This document shows, in pieces, positions 23,128-34,784 of a DNA stretch of 64,000 bases. Source of the stretch: Pyxicephalus adspersus (lineage: Eukaryota; Chordata; Amphibia; Anura; Pyxicephalidae); the NCBI RefSeq assembly GCF_032062135.1, contig NC_092869.1:43190140-43254139 (forward strand). The letters are read 5' to 3'. How positions within the stretch are numbered: position 1 is the first letter of the stretch; every line of letters starts with the position of its first letter. A program made the translations under genes and the position numbers. Below the pieces are notes generated by a model. That model worked only from the letters and a program-made list of their open reading frames with translations, made no database searches and had not been told where the DNA came from.

Positions 23128-23910
23128 GTGAGTAGGACAGCACTAACAATTGTCTTTTAGTTCATACCTACTGTGTATATCCAGAGCTTTTCATTTTCTG
23201 ACTAGGCCTCAGCTTATGCCTTACACAGATCTCCATGGCAACCAGTGTCAGTGCGACCGAGACACCCAGCATTTTCTTCTGAGAGCTAGAAGACCACGTG
23301 GTACAGGGGAGGTACTGCAGGGGACGGGTCTGGATGAAGCATGAGTTTTGCAGCCAAAGCCCCATTCCTAGGGGTCCATTATACACCAGAGTGCATTTAA
23401 GATTCACTTTCTGTGTGTTTTTCATTTGTTCTGTGGTTTTGTTTACTCATATTCACCAAAACATTGCAGGCCCTGGACCCCCCTCACATGTTTTTGTCTC
23501 TCTTATTCTCCGCCCAGATGTGCCTTGTGACCCCTCCGATACCTCCGGCATGCTGGCAGGTTGTGTAAGCTGGTGTCGGCAGCCACATCTGGATTCCAGC
23601 TCTGTGTGTATTGCCTCGAGATGTTTCGCAGATTGCCATAAACGTCTTTATAGCAGAAATTAAGTTTGGCTTTCCTTGTACCGAGTAATTAAAAAGATGA
23701 ATCAGAATGTTTGTAGCACTGCCAGCAGATGAAACGTTCTCAATATCCTGGAGGGTAAGACGAGAGTGTGAGGTATGCTACAGGACCGCCATCATTTAAT
23801 GAGCTAGGGACACCGTGTCCAACTAGGACTTCCTCTAATTAGACATCTTGTATATCCCTCATACTATCTTTATAGACGGGCTCCAAGGTATGTGATGTCC
23901 TGCTGGAGGA

Positions 23911-23930
23911 ACTACAAGTCCTAGAATGCA
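23911..23930 (+). promoter_or_regulatory. ZNF143/THAP11-type motif
   Basis: ACTACAAGTCCTAGAATGCA closely matches the ACTACAANTCCCAGMATGC element bound by ZNF143 and THAP11 at many vertebrate promoters. It lies 0.8 kb downstream of the GC-rich promoter block. Further relatives occur at 18660-18641 (minus), 22600-22581 (minus) and 26083-26100 (plus, degenerate). Confidence 0.45.
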
Positions 23931-24106
23931 CAGGTAGAGGCTTGATTCCCCAAAATACATGCAGGGCATATCTCAGGTCAGGATTCTTGATGGTGAACAG
24001 CAAACCATGCCAGGTATAATGTGTGCTGAAAGGGTCTATTTGTACCCTTCACCAAAAGCCTGTATTATGCAGCGACAACACTCAGCACGATTGGGGACAG
24101 TGACAG

Positions 24107-24250
24107 GAGTGCTGTCACCCATAAGAGGTGCCAGGTGGTAAGAAACTGTAGGTGGGTGGCATCCTCTATATTGTGACCCAACTCTTCAGTAACCACCCAA
24201 AAAAAGCCGTGTGGTGCACCTGGCTAAAGGGGTCTGGGGAGAACACTGGA
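24107..24250 (+). mobile_element. MITE family A, copy 4
   Basis: The block GTAGGTGGGTGGCATCC...TATTGTGACCCAACTCTT...AACCACCC is followed by CTGGGGAGAACACTG at 24236-24250. The left end is eroded. It lies between the candidate promoter at 22.7-23.1 kb and the exon at 24544. Confidence 0.65.
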
Positions 24251-24543
24251 CCTTAATGACAGAGTCACCAGGTATTTTTTTATGAAATCTGCAGATTTCA
24301 AAAGACATTTGCCTGGTAGAGCCTCTGAGAGAATTTAGCGATTGGGTTTTCATGCTAACATGAACCTGACAAATCTGAATAATCCAGTTTCTGTCCAATC
24401 AAGCAGCTGTAATATTTAGTAATTGGTAAGTTGTATGCTCTAGACTGTACCATCCCCAGCATCCCCGCTGGATTTTTACCATTATAATGTGAAAGTACAA
24501 TCGTTCTAGATGATGATTGTGACCGAGGATTTCTGTCTTCCAG

Positions 24544-24615
24544 GATTTCTCTGCAATGATAGCTTGTCGGTTGTCTCTGCCTCTATCAGGGTCTGGGGGT
24601 GCTGTCTTCTGCAAG
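24544..24615 (+). CDS. Candidate initiator exon of an unidentified gene
   Basis: This is a 72-nt segment with an acceptor (pyrimidine-rich TTTCTGTCTTCCAG, AG at 24542-24543) and a consensus donor GCAAG|GTAAGTG (GT at 24616-24617). Inside it an ATG at 24556 with G at -3 opens 20 codons that run in frame to the donor in phase 0 (MIACRLSLPLSG...FCK). The peptide has two basic residues (R5, K20), no acidic residues and many hydroxylated ones, as in a mitochondrial presequence, but it is too short to identify. It lies 1.4 kb downstream of the GC-rich promoter block. A second donor AG|GTAAGTG follows 18 nt later (GT at 24634), and its use would add VSVCV and a stop. I could not find the next exon. 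Confidence 0.35.
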
Positions 24616-24816
24616 GTAAGTGTCTGTGTTTAGGTAAGTGAAATGCTTTATATTTCTTACCCTGCTGTGTCATTTTTCTAAAACGTTATTAATGTGTGAC
24701 CCCCAAGTCAAGAGATGTATGTTAACATTGTAATTTAACATTGGGGCATCCGAAGCTTCATGAGCTGTATATGTACCAAAGTATACCCAACACAGGGCTG
24801 CAGAGGAGACAACCAG

Positions 24817-25043
24817 GAACATTCTACGCTTGTCTTGGTGGATACATGGGCCATAAAGAACATTCTATGCTTGTCTTGGTACACATATAGGATCACATGG
24901 ACCATACGGAACATTCCACGCTTTTCTTGGTGCACACATAGGAGAACGTGGCTCGTACAGAACATTCTGTGCTTGTCCTCTTACACACGTTGGATCACAG
25001 GGACGGTACAGAACATTCCACACTTGTCTTGGTGCACACATGA
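24817..25043. repeat. Minisatellite, about 50-bp unit, about 4.5 copies
   Basis: The unit is GAACATTCTATGCTTGTCTT, then GGTACACATATAGGATCACA, then TGGACCATAC. It lies about 200 bp downstream of the candidate exon at 24544-24615. Confidence 0.85.
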
Positions 25044-25380
25044 ACTGTAAAGTACATTTTAAGTTTATTTCTGATATTTCTTTGTGTTTAGGCTGCATTG
25101 TATTTGGACAATGATTGTAATATTTGTAACTGTTGCCTGAGAGTATCTTATATGTGTAGTGTGACACGTGGGTGAAGAAAAAGGCCAATAATGTTGGCCC
25201 TGGTCACATCTGCTTGGTTTGTGAAGTTTTGGGCATGTTTTACATATGTTACTTTTATATTAATGTTGTAATAATTGCATTTTGCTGGAAACCAAATGAG
25301 ATGCAGCAAGTTGGTTGTTTCTTCACACTGACTTTTCAGGACCCATTGCCCCCTGTGCAGTTTCAAAATTCAAGATATAT

Positions 25381-25395
25381 ATGTAAGTGTGTGTG

Positions 25396-25430
<35 letters not shown>

Positions 25431-25443
25431 TGTGTCTGTGTGT
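25381..25443. repeat. (TG)n/(TA)n microsatellite
   Basis: A GTGTGTGTATATGT lead passes into about 28 bases of alternating AT and back to GTGTCTGTGTG. Confidence 0.85.
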
Positions 25444-28400
25444 TATATGTCCTGTATATTTAGCTGTTTCAGCTGGCACAGTCAGCCTGTCTTTTTGTTA
25501 CTGCCCAGCACTCTATAGAATGGGTGCTTTTGTCTCCTGGTGGTCTGATCCTTCATCCACCTTTCTGTCTATTACAACCCATATTATTTCTAATTGGGTG
25601 ACTTAAAGCAATATGCAACTAATCAATCCAGGACTTTTCAGGGGGAAAAAACCTTTCAAAGTTGGGCCTTATCGCCAGCTGGGTTCTCTTTTAACAGCAA
25701 TTTGGTCCTTTAATTGCCTTGCCACATGCAACGTGCTGAGCTATTGTAGCCATGAATCTGTAGACAGAGGCCCGCAAAGCTTTGCTTTCATGTACAGCTT
25801 TCCTCAGAAAGCCAAGATTGAGTTTAATGAGCATCAAGTGACTGTTTTATACTGAGCTAGCTTGTTAACATGTGACAGAGGAACGGCTGGGATATGCCAG
25901 CTTCTTGAAGACTTTGAGGCTTCCCGTTCAGCGCTGATTGTGCACGATTATTGTGAATTATCAATATACACTGCTATGACACTGCACATAAATGAGACAA
26001 GAGTCTTGCCTAATGTGCAGAAGTAGATGATAGGCTGTTGGTGTTCCTCAGAAACGTGGCAACATTAATCTACTGTTGTGGAACTACAAGTCACCGCATC
26101 TCTAACAGCTGGGAATAAACATAAAGAAATATGTTTTGTTTTATTTTTTTTAAGAGACCATAGACTGTAAATTACAATTAATCAAGATATAACACCATGT
26201 TATTGTGATTTCCCATGGACTAATACATTATGAAACACAGACCATGCGGGCTCAATATGTGTAATATGAAACAACCATGGAAAAAAAAAAGTTGATGCAT
26301 AAGTGCATAAACCTATTCTTGGTGAAAGGAGGAACAGGTAAGTACATCGGTAGATCAGGTCAATGGGTATGCAAGGCACAGGAGAGCCATCTGCAGAAAA
26401 ATATTTGTATTGCCATAATGGATAAACAAACGGGAAAGAGGTGGGAAAAAACTAAATGAGGGGAAAGACAAAGATGGGAAAGCGTTGAAGAATGGCTGAG
26501 ACAAAAATGATAGGCATCCTACGGTTTAAACCTTCACTACCTTTCTCAATACGCCATAAGAAGGGACAAAGTAATATTAGGGAGTTTAGAGATAACCCAG
26601 AAATGTCTCATGAGTACCAGACACTAAGCTAGTCAAGCGCTCATTTGCCGCGAAGCATCTAATTCAGGTTTAATTTCTCCTCTTCAATTTTTAGAGGCTC
26701 ATCTGGAAGGTGCATTAAAGCATGCCATGGATTTGGAGTTATTAGGAACTTGAAGTATATACATTTGTCCCAAACCTTGTGAATTTCGGGCAAATCCACC
26801 AGGTATTTAACATGTCATGGGATCCATAACCACCATCTGAGGGGTGCAAAAACATAACTCCAAATCCTTGGCATGCCTATTGCATCTTCCTGGTAGGCTG
26901 TTCCTGGGGTGCGTACATTGGTGGAGATATTCGTTCAGATATGCTGGTAATATTCATCGGATCCAGACTGACCCAGCGGAGTTACCTTTCTAATCAGCTG
27001 GAAGCATGAGCTTTGTTGATTGCGGAACTATACGTTTAAATTAGAAGGGGACATGCCAGACCTCTGAATAGAAATGGTATATTGCAGCAGGCTTGCAGGG
27101 GACAAACTTTTCTACACTTTTCTAAATTTTTCTGCTTTGTAAGGGGAAATGAACTGGAAGACTTTGCACATCTTTTGCATTGATGCATCTGGATTGTTTT
27201 TAGCAGATAGTAAACAGAAGTTTAATTAGCTTTAAATAAAAAAGTGGCATATCATATTCTATACTAAAGGCAGATTAGTTTCTAACGCCTACCTGCTGTA
27301 TACAACTAAATTATTTTCTTTTATTACTTTTAACAATAAATGTTAAAATGACCGAAAAGGTCGGTGGGAGTGTGACCCCTGATACTGATGGTCTGTGGGG
27401 TTGTGACGCCTGACAATGGCTTCTAATAGAATATTGCATTACTGCAAAGTGTAGGTGCTAAGTGTGAGAGATCTATTCACCTTTACCTGCCGCCTTTGGA
27501 GGAACTCTGGTTAACAAGATTTGTCCAAGATTTCTGCACTGAAGACCATTTTTGTTACTATGTCATTGTTGCACTATATTATAGAGATGTTTTCTTCCAT
27601 AACAGACCCAAAGAAATAAGAAGTATCTTTACAAAATAAATCCCTCTGTACTGTACGGTGTTCTCTGCCTTTAATATGGGCAGAACACGCAGACAAGCTG
27701 CTCTCAAACACTTCTGATAGGATTTCTGTGTACACAAGACACAACATCCATATTTTTAGGATTGTTTCTCTTCACTCTTCACAAAATATTTTTGCATTGC
27801 TGTTTGTTTTAAAGTTCTGATATTTTGGGATTCTGAATTGTTCTGGTAAGTAGCATTGGGTTTGCATACCTCTGGTTAATAAACCTTTGTATAGTAAATC
27901 GTGGAGGTGTGTGACCACCACCATGTGATGTTTGAGATTGCAGGTCCAACATCTGGATGCTGCAAGCAGCTGCTGAGGAGTTGTAATGATAATCTGTACG
28001 TCAGTGATTAATTCATTAGGATGCTGGGTTCTGAGGGACTGTCACCAGGGTTGCAGAACAGAAGTAGAAGCCTGTTGTGAGAGTGATCACTGTACACCAT
28101 GAATTGCCAAGTACATGACAAATGGAGAATAGCAAGTCTGGGCCTGATTCTTCTTTTCTTTTTTTTTTTTTTTTTTTTTTTTTCCTTGCCTTGACAAATT
28201 CTACCAGTGTCTTATCGGATAATCCCCAGCTTTTTCACCCAGCTGTTGTGATTTAGTCTAGTAAAAACACTTCTGAATTCATTTAAAGACATCTTGCAAA
28301 TCTTATATACAATCTGCTTTGGAAAAAATAAAGACAAAACATCAGCATCCAGTGCTAAGGTGTCTGTTATCTGGGCCTCATTTCAAACTGATTTTGAGGC

Positions 28401-31400
28401 TGAGAAATTAACTACTGTATTACTAATTGGTCACTTTACATAGCTAAAAGATCATTTCAATCTCAAGCCACAGTCTACAGGTTGCTAGTCTGGAGGGTTC
28501 AGTGTAACTGTATATAATAGGAGCTTGGATTTCACTCCGAGTTCGGGAATTATCTAGATTTGGATCTATCACATCTAGCTATAACTGTCACCGTATAATG
28601 AGAACTGGTCCTAACTCATCAAGATTATTATTTTTTTTTTTTTTTTTTAGAACATCATTTAATGATATTTCAAGGTATGGGGAAACGTGACTTGTTCCCT
28701 TTTTTCCCAAATTGCTTGGCTGATTAGGTCAGAAAGAGGGAGCCTTCAACCTCATAAAAGTTCCATGCCACAACATTGAGCTTACACAGTGAAAAAGTGG
28801 GCCAGTCTGACCGTAAACATGTTGCATCGCCCTGTGTTGGCAGAACCAAATATTCACTTAATGTCCTATTTTTAATGTTCCCCCTGAGCCATACTGTAGT
28901 GACTTATAATGTATATTAGGAATGAAAGTGCACCATACTCCTTGACAAATATTAAATTAAATTTTCCATTGTTGTCAGGTGTGTAAATTTGCATTATTGT
29001 GCTGACACTTTAAAAGGAAAGTCCGTGCAGGATATAAATGTGAGCTGCCATAAATTATTGTTTTGGGACATCTAACCTGCTGCTTCTTACTAGAGCATAA
29101 GAGAATTCATAGGTACTAAACAAGGATGAGGATGACAGGCTGCTGGCTTATACCTTCAAGCAGTAGGAGCCCCTAAACCTCTTATTGATAGGTTCCACCT
29201 TTGTAGTTCACCTGTATAGATAGACGAGCAAAAAGAACATTTACACAGACACACTGGTCATTTAGGGGATCCCCCGCTGGTTTTTATTAAAATACATGTA
29301 AAAATATTGGCTAACTGATACTTAATAAAGCACCTGGCTGTGGAGAGTTTGGGTTTCAGTTCTGCATGTTGGTAAATTGTGGGGAACATGAGTGAGGTTG
29401 ATAGGGTATCTGACGATAAGGTGAGAGATGGCAGCCAGCCAAGAGTAGCAGTGATGTGATGCCATCCAGCCACCAACAGAGAACAGATCTCTTTCAATGG
29501 TGTCCTTCATACTAACATCATTGCCTCTCTGGCCATTCAGACCAATGGCTGGAGCCCTCATAGTCCATTATGACCCCTCTCTTCACACCCATGTTCTATA
29601 TTCTGTGTAAAGTATTCTGTAACTTGTGGGCTGGCAATGGAAGTGCCACACAGGGCCGCGATGAGCCCTGCTTGCCAGAGGCATAATTTTGGTGCATTAT
29701 ATAACAGAGAAGTCTAGTGGTGCTGAGCTTAAATGCAGAGAATAATCTGAGAAGGCTTTTTTTGTATATCTAGTTTGAAAAATACTTATAAAAATATATA
29801 AAAAATACACATAAGTCAAATAGATAACGTTTAGAGTGAAAACCATTTGAATAAAAAACAAACCACCACTCCGGAGGCACACACTCTGCTAGTGCTTAGG
29901 AAATGGTGGACGATGTCCCATCATCCTGCAGACTGGCTATTGCGATACAAGACACTTTTGGTCATCACAGCATAACAGGTTCAAGTGACATCAGTATTGT
30001 ATAAAATGGTAACAATCAGGCCATGTAAATACACACATTATCTCCCAACTTTTCACATAATATTACTAAAAGGCTGAATCAGTCATTTGTGAGGTGAAGC
30101 CCCAGGATCCAGGCAGTGGCAGTCAGGGTAGATTCCCTCCGCATGCCACGAAGTGATGAATTCCCGAGACAACAGGAAATGATTGAGATCTGGAATGATG
30201 ATGATGTAAGTTACTGAAGATTTGCAAGTGAGGTTTGGCTGGTGGGTTTATCAATAACAATCTGACTTGTCGTTACCCTACAGTACGACAGAATATCAAT
30301 ACAGTACATAATATATGGTACAGTATGTCAATAACGCAGCAGTGGAACTGTGCACACTGATTTTAGCCCTTTTCATGCCGGAGCCTGTCTGCGGCATACA
30401 GACATAATGCAGCAGTCTTTTCCGGGGTGAAAAACTTGTACGCAGTGTTATTTCCAAGAAATGTACAAGAATCTGCAATGTTCCTGTTCAAGGACAGAGA
30501 TGAAATTGGCCATAGTAATGGGGCACAAAAGGTGGCAGTGATGTGAAAAATGCAGTACATTCACCAAGCAGATACCACACATTAATAATTGACAGCAAAA
30601 ACAGTCCCCAGTCAAGACTAACAATGCTTATAGTGGATGTAAATCCTGAATCTATTTTTTAGAATATGTTTGATATTATGCTTCACATTTTTTTTTTCTC
30701 ATTTAATGCAAATCCAGAGTTGTCAGTCTGCTGTGTATGCTACTTCAGGCCTAATAGACCTGATAGGCAGCCCAGGGACCAACTTGAACAGCTCAAATTG
30801 TTGCCTGACAATGCTGCTTCCAATTGCAAGGCAGTGACTTAGTGTTGTCATTCTGCAGCAGGAAGTGCCGTTTCCGCCAGAATCTCCAAGAAGCAACAAT
30901 TTCACAAAAGCCGCATACAATGAGGGAAAATACTAAGCATACTAAAATCTAGATTGTGGTCCTTTAAACAACTTGGTTGACAAGTAGATCTTCCCCTTTA
31001 TTATTGATGGGTGATCATTTCATCACCAGCTTCTAAAACTGGGTGTCTTAATTATTGGGTGGTGCTTCTGAGGTCTCATTATGCCTGTATACAAGGACAA
31101 ACGTTAACCCTTTAACAGAGGGTTTTGTGTTTGTAGAAAATACACGTTTTTAGTCAATAAGGCCACATATTTGGAGCCATAAGCCATAATAGTAGAAGGC
31201 AATGTGGTGATTGTGTGATATATAGTTGCTGTTGGTTACCTATATGAAGAGGATATAATGAGACACTTGTCAGATTTCCTTCATACTGTAATAAGCAAAT
31301 GTTAGAGACTGGTTGCAATGGGCATTATAAAATATATACTTTTTCCAGTACAGTGGAATGCAAATACCTGAATATTCATCAGTAAAATACACAAAACGCC

Positions 31401-33193
31401 TCTAATGAAGGGCTGTGAAATTCAGGGGCCCTCTGTCCAAAACATTTTCCCTATTTTCCATTGAGTGTTAGTATTTCGGGGGAAAAAGGGATGTTTTTTT
31501 AAAAATGTAATTTCTTACAAAGTTATAATGGATGTACTTAATGGCTCTTAAAGAGATCTGAAAACAGAATTAACAAGCTGCATGTTCTCTAATCCTAGAA
31601 CAGCTGACCACTGCCTTGTCTGTTCTTTCTTCCTGTAGGCAGCAGGAAGCGATGTCTATTAATCTCCTACTCAAGTGTTTTTACAATTTTCATTCCTTGA
31701 TTTGTCTACACTGCATACGTGTTCCTTCTAAGTAAAACATCCTGCACCTGAAACACATTCTTTTCCTTTAAACATTTACACTTCTATTTCTTGAACAAAA
31801 ACACTTTCATAAATGTTTTTTGTGGCACCTCAAGGGCTTTCGTGCCCCATCTTTTACTTTTTCCTAATATCATTATTTCCTATCTATACAGGGACTTGTC
31901 TGGGTATTAGACTGGCACAGTTCTAAGCTGTACCTTGAAATGACCCGTGCCAACCTCTGCAATTCTAGCAGTCTCTGGTCATGCTACAAGTTTTTCATAA
32001 CTCCATTTCTCCAGTCTAATGTAGAGACTGTGAAACCCAACTTTACCATCAGATGCCTGCCTGGATGCAATGGCCTTCTCATCCCTGCATTCTAAATGTC
32101 TGGAAACTGTGTTTGATTCTTTTTTCCTTTGGATGACAGCTCAATGTTCTGGTCCGTGACTGAACAATCAGCCAATTGGTAATAGAGAGAGAATGCCATT
32201 GTATCTAGTCAGAATTTCAATGTAACCACATACAACCAAGCAATGATGGTAGAATTTTTCCATCCTTCAATGTTCTAAAGTCTTGGGGCTTCTGGTTATG
32301 GGGAGTACTTTGCGACAGTGCTTGGCCCTAAGTGGCCATAGTAATATCCACCCCAAATGAGCTCAGCTAGGGTTGTTTTCTCAAGGAGGCAGGGCCAGTT
32401 GATATTTTTTTGCTGGGGGAGTGCTGCTATAGATTTTTTCATAAGGATGCAACCTATATTTACCCATAGTCATGAGTTGATTAGATAAGGTACACAAGGC
32501 TTTAAGATGTAAGCTCATAGAGTAAAACTGCAGCAAATTGATCAGATATGAAACAAGCTGATAAAATATATGCCCAAGAACCATTGGGGTTCTGTTGAAA
32601 ACCATAAACATAACTATCATCATTTAGTCTGGCCAGTAGTCTCCTATGTATACATTAAATCCAAGATTTTGGCTTGTAAGGTCCTATTACCTGCCTTAAT
32701 AAGTGTAACTATGAATGTGCAAAATGCACAGCTCTGTGTGTTCATTTTTTGATCTCCAAGTTTATGTTACAAGGTTCTAATCTCGGTTCATAAAGCTTTG
32801 CACAATGTGCCTTTCTATACTTGGACATTGGTGTGGAGGTCAGGAAATTAGTAGACAGGTCAAAGTCCATCTTCAGGTGACCACTCACCTGAGTAAGGCA
32901 TACACACCTATAATGATCTACTATCAAGTGTTAACACTTTTGGGTAAGTCTATCTGATATGAGTTTTTAAAGTTTTCTACTCTCTGGGATTTTGAAACAT
33001 GAGGAGGAGCCTATGACCCAGTACTTGTATGAGAAGTTCCTTCCCTATTTATGTATTTATTTAATGAGGGATGGTATACATGTAGCGCAGCTGCACAAAG
33101 AAGGAATAGGGAGAGAGGGAGCTGCTGCTTTGCTGAGGGCCGTATTTTGCCCTAACCCGTGTATGATTCTGAGCACAAGTAAAATTACAATAT
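25444..33193. other. Nothing recognisable in 7.7 kb
   Basis: This lies between the candidate gene start at 24.5 kb and the DIO2 3' UTR. It could hold later exons of the plus-strand transcript, the distal DIO2 3' UTR, or both. Isolated donors (ACAG|GTAAGTA at 26340, CTG|GTAAGTA at 27847) lack matching acceptors. No protein-like frame was seen. Confidence 0.45.
28155..28183. repeat. Poly-T tract
   Basis: Nearly pure T run. Others lie at 28629-28649 and 35706-35726. They may mark A-tails of minus-strand retroelements, but no recognisable element body follows. Confidence 0.7.
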
Positions 33194-34211
33194 TTTATTC
33201 ATGTTTCATACTCGTGGTCCTATAAGCCCAGTCATGATTGACTAGTGTCATCCATTTCCATAGGATTAGTTCAGTGGTTTTGCAAAAGCTGCTTTGCCAG
33301 TAAATCTGTCTGTATCTACTGTTATTTCCTATTGTCAGATGGCAAGAATAACACTTCATATATGTGCCCAAGAATGGTGTTTGCCCTGTCAACCTGCCTT
33401 ACGTACGGCTTTTAATGGAGTGTTAGTGTTTTCAAAATCTTGCCTAGAGCACATATTTAATTGGTGCCACAGTTGTCACTGAACAGGCATTGCTAGCCCT
33501 TTGAAGTTCTATTTATGAAAGCATTTATGTTCCTCTGGGTTCACACATGAAAACAGTTATGAGTTGAGTGAACACTCCTGCAGAAAACATGCTTGGAACC
33601 TGCAGAACATCCTTGTTGAGGTAACTGTGTCATTCCTGAATCTACAGTAACGGTGATCCTGCAGAATCATAACACAATAAATAACATGCGCTACACCTGA
33701 TCGCTGAAAATTGGAATAAATATGCATCAGAGAGGGTTTGTGGGCTGCTCTTTGCTCTTCTTGCTTGATGTCATCTTCATACAGTTTCCCAGGAACAACA
33801 GAAGTTCACTCGAATTTCCAACAGCTGTTAGATGTGAGCTCTGTGTCAGTTGCTTTGTTAGATTTTTGAAACTATTTTGACTTTTCTCTTCTCATATATA
33901 TTTTGTGTGACTCTTCAATATGCAGCTTTTACCACACCCTCTTCTTCCATAATTTAGTCTATATTCTGCTGTGCATTGTTTTTTAAAGAGTGAAAACACA
34001 GCGGTTTGAGGTCTGCCAGAAACAAGGGTCACAGTAAGGATAATTTCACACATCTGGGTTGTGGCTTCTTGCAGTAAACTTTTTGTGGTTATTTTCCTGC
34101 CTTTTGGTCCTTTTTATAGTTTCCTTCTGAACATCCATACCTTTAGGTCCTTTTACAGTTATGTGTAAATACTATAACAATACACTTTTTTCTGCCCAAT
34201 TCCTTCATGAT
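33194..34211 (-). other. Proximal part of the DIO2 3' UTR, up to the first AATAAA
   Basis: Downstream of the DIO2 stop on the minus strand, the first canonical AATAAA is at 33199-33194, about 1 kb from the stop. Further AATAAA-like signals lie near 33055. If the terminal UGA were read through, 22 more codons follow before TAA at 34145-34143. I scanned this stretch by eye for a SECIS core (AUGA, apical AA, UGA with a matching stem) and found none convincing. The true 3' UTR may be several kilobases long, as in mammals. Confidence 0.45.
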
Positions 34212-34784
34212 TCATTTTTCTGTTCCGGTTTGTCTGCTTTCTGTCTTCTTTCCAAATGTGAGTTCCAACCATTGCCTTACTTCCTGGAGGTTGTAGAAGA
34301 ACGGCCCTTTACCTCCAAGGTAAACAATTTTTTGCCTCTGTACGATGCACACCCTTTCAAAGGAGACACCATAGGCCACGTTGGTGTTATTGTCCATACA
34401 GTCTGCAACCACCTGGCACTGTGGGGGGAGAGAATATTGTTGAAGAAGTTTGTTGGCAGCATCACAACGATCTTCTTGGTTCCTATGCTTCTTCACTTCA
34501 TAAGAGGAGACGCCAGGAGCCGCCCAGCCATCTGAGGGATGAGCCTCATCAATGTAGACCAACAGGAAGTCAGCTACATCAGAGAACTCCTCCACCATCT
34601 TGCTGAAGGCAGGCAGCTGGCTTATGAAGGGAGGTCAGGTAGCTGATCCAAAGTTGACAACAAGTGGGCGCTCTGAGCTGGCAAAGTCTAGAAGCTGACA
34701 TGGTGTTCCAGTCTTTCCTGAAGAGCTGTTTTTGTTGGTAACATGAACAACATTCGAATTTGGAGCATCACCACCTAGCTTCAC
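34212..34784 (-). CDS. DIO2: DIO2 exon 2: catalytic domain with in-frame TGA selenocysteine (residues 75-264)
   Basis: This exon holds the thioredoxin-fold catalytic domain of type II deiodinase. The acceptor CTCTTTAG|GTGAAG (AG at 34786-34785) joins in phase 0 to exon 1, giving YKQ-VKLGG. The active-site motif NFGSATUPPF contains TGA at 34637-34635, read as selenocysteine 124. It is followed by PFISQLPAF, then the conserved YIDEAHPSDGW with His156. The C-terminal half carries QEDRCDAANKLL, VVADCMDNN, VAYGVSFERVC and YLGGKGPFFYNLQEVRQWLE, all DIO2 signatures. DIO1 and DIO3 fit less well, and DIO3 genes usually lack introns. The joined protein would be 264 residues, against 273 in human. The nine-residue deficit lies mostly in the loop between VVHV and CQLLDF. 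A plain ORF finder breaks the exon at the TGA and reports only the part from Met137. The final stop is also UGA (34214-34212). Confidence 0.97.
34635..34637 (-). other. DIO2: Selenocysteine codon (UGA) of DIO2
   Basis: The plus strand reads tca here, which is TGA on the coding strand. It lies within GCT ACC TGA CCT CCC TTC, the deiodinase active-site motif A-T-U-P-P-F. The frame is open on both sides for the whole exon and all flanking residues are conserved. This is therefore recoding to selenocysteine, not a nonsense mutation. Recoding requires a SECIS element in the 3' UTR, which I could not locate. Confidence 0.96.

Noticed and set aside
23226..23274. Short frame MATSVSATETPSIFF after an AG with a fair Kozak context
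   Set aside because: Too short, closed by a stop within the same segment and not followed by a donor in frame.
23737..23757. Possible tiny exon MKRSQYPGG followed by GTAAGA
   Set aside because: The preceding AG lacks a pyrimidine tract, so it is not supported.
25172..25606. 144-codon plus-strand frame
   Set aside because: It includes the TA microsatellite (CICIYIYIYIYI) and has no protein-like features.
26275..26339. Plus-strand segment ending in a good donor (ACAG|GTAAGTA)
   Set aside because: No acceptor with a pyrimidine tract upstream; a lone donor is expected by chance.
33721..33790. SECIS-like stretch on the minus strand (ATGAAGATGACATC ... CTGATGCAT), 430 nt after the DIO2 stop
   Set aside because: The bases next to the would-be quartet do not form a stable helix II and no proper apical AA loop results.
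34161..34535. 124-codon plus-strand frame opposite DIO2 exon 2
   Set aside because: It is the antisense shadow of the conserved DIO2 coding sequence.
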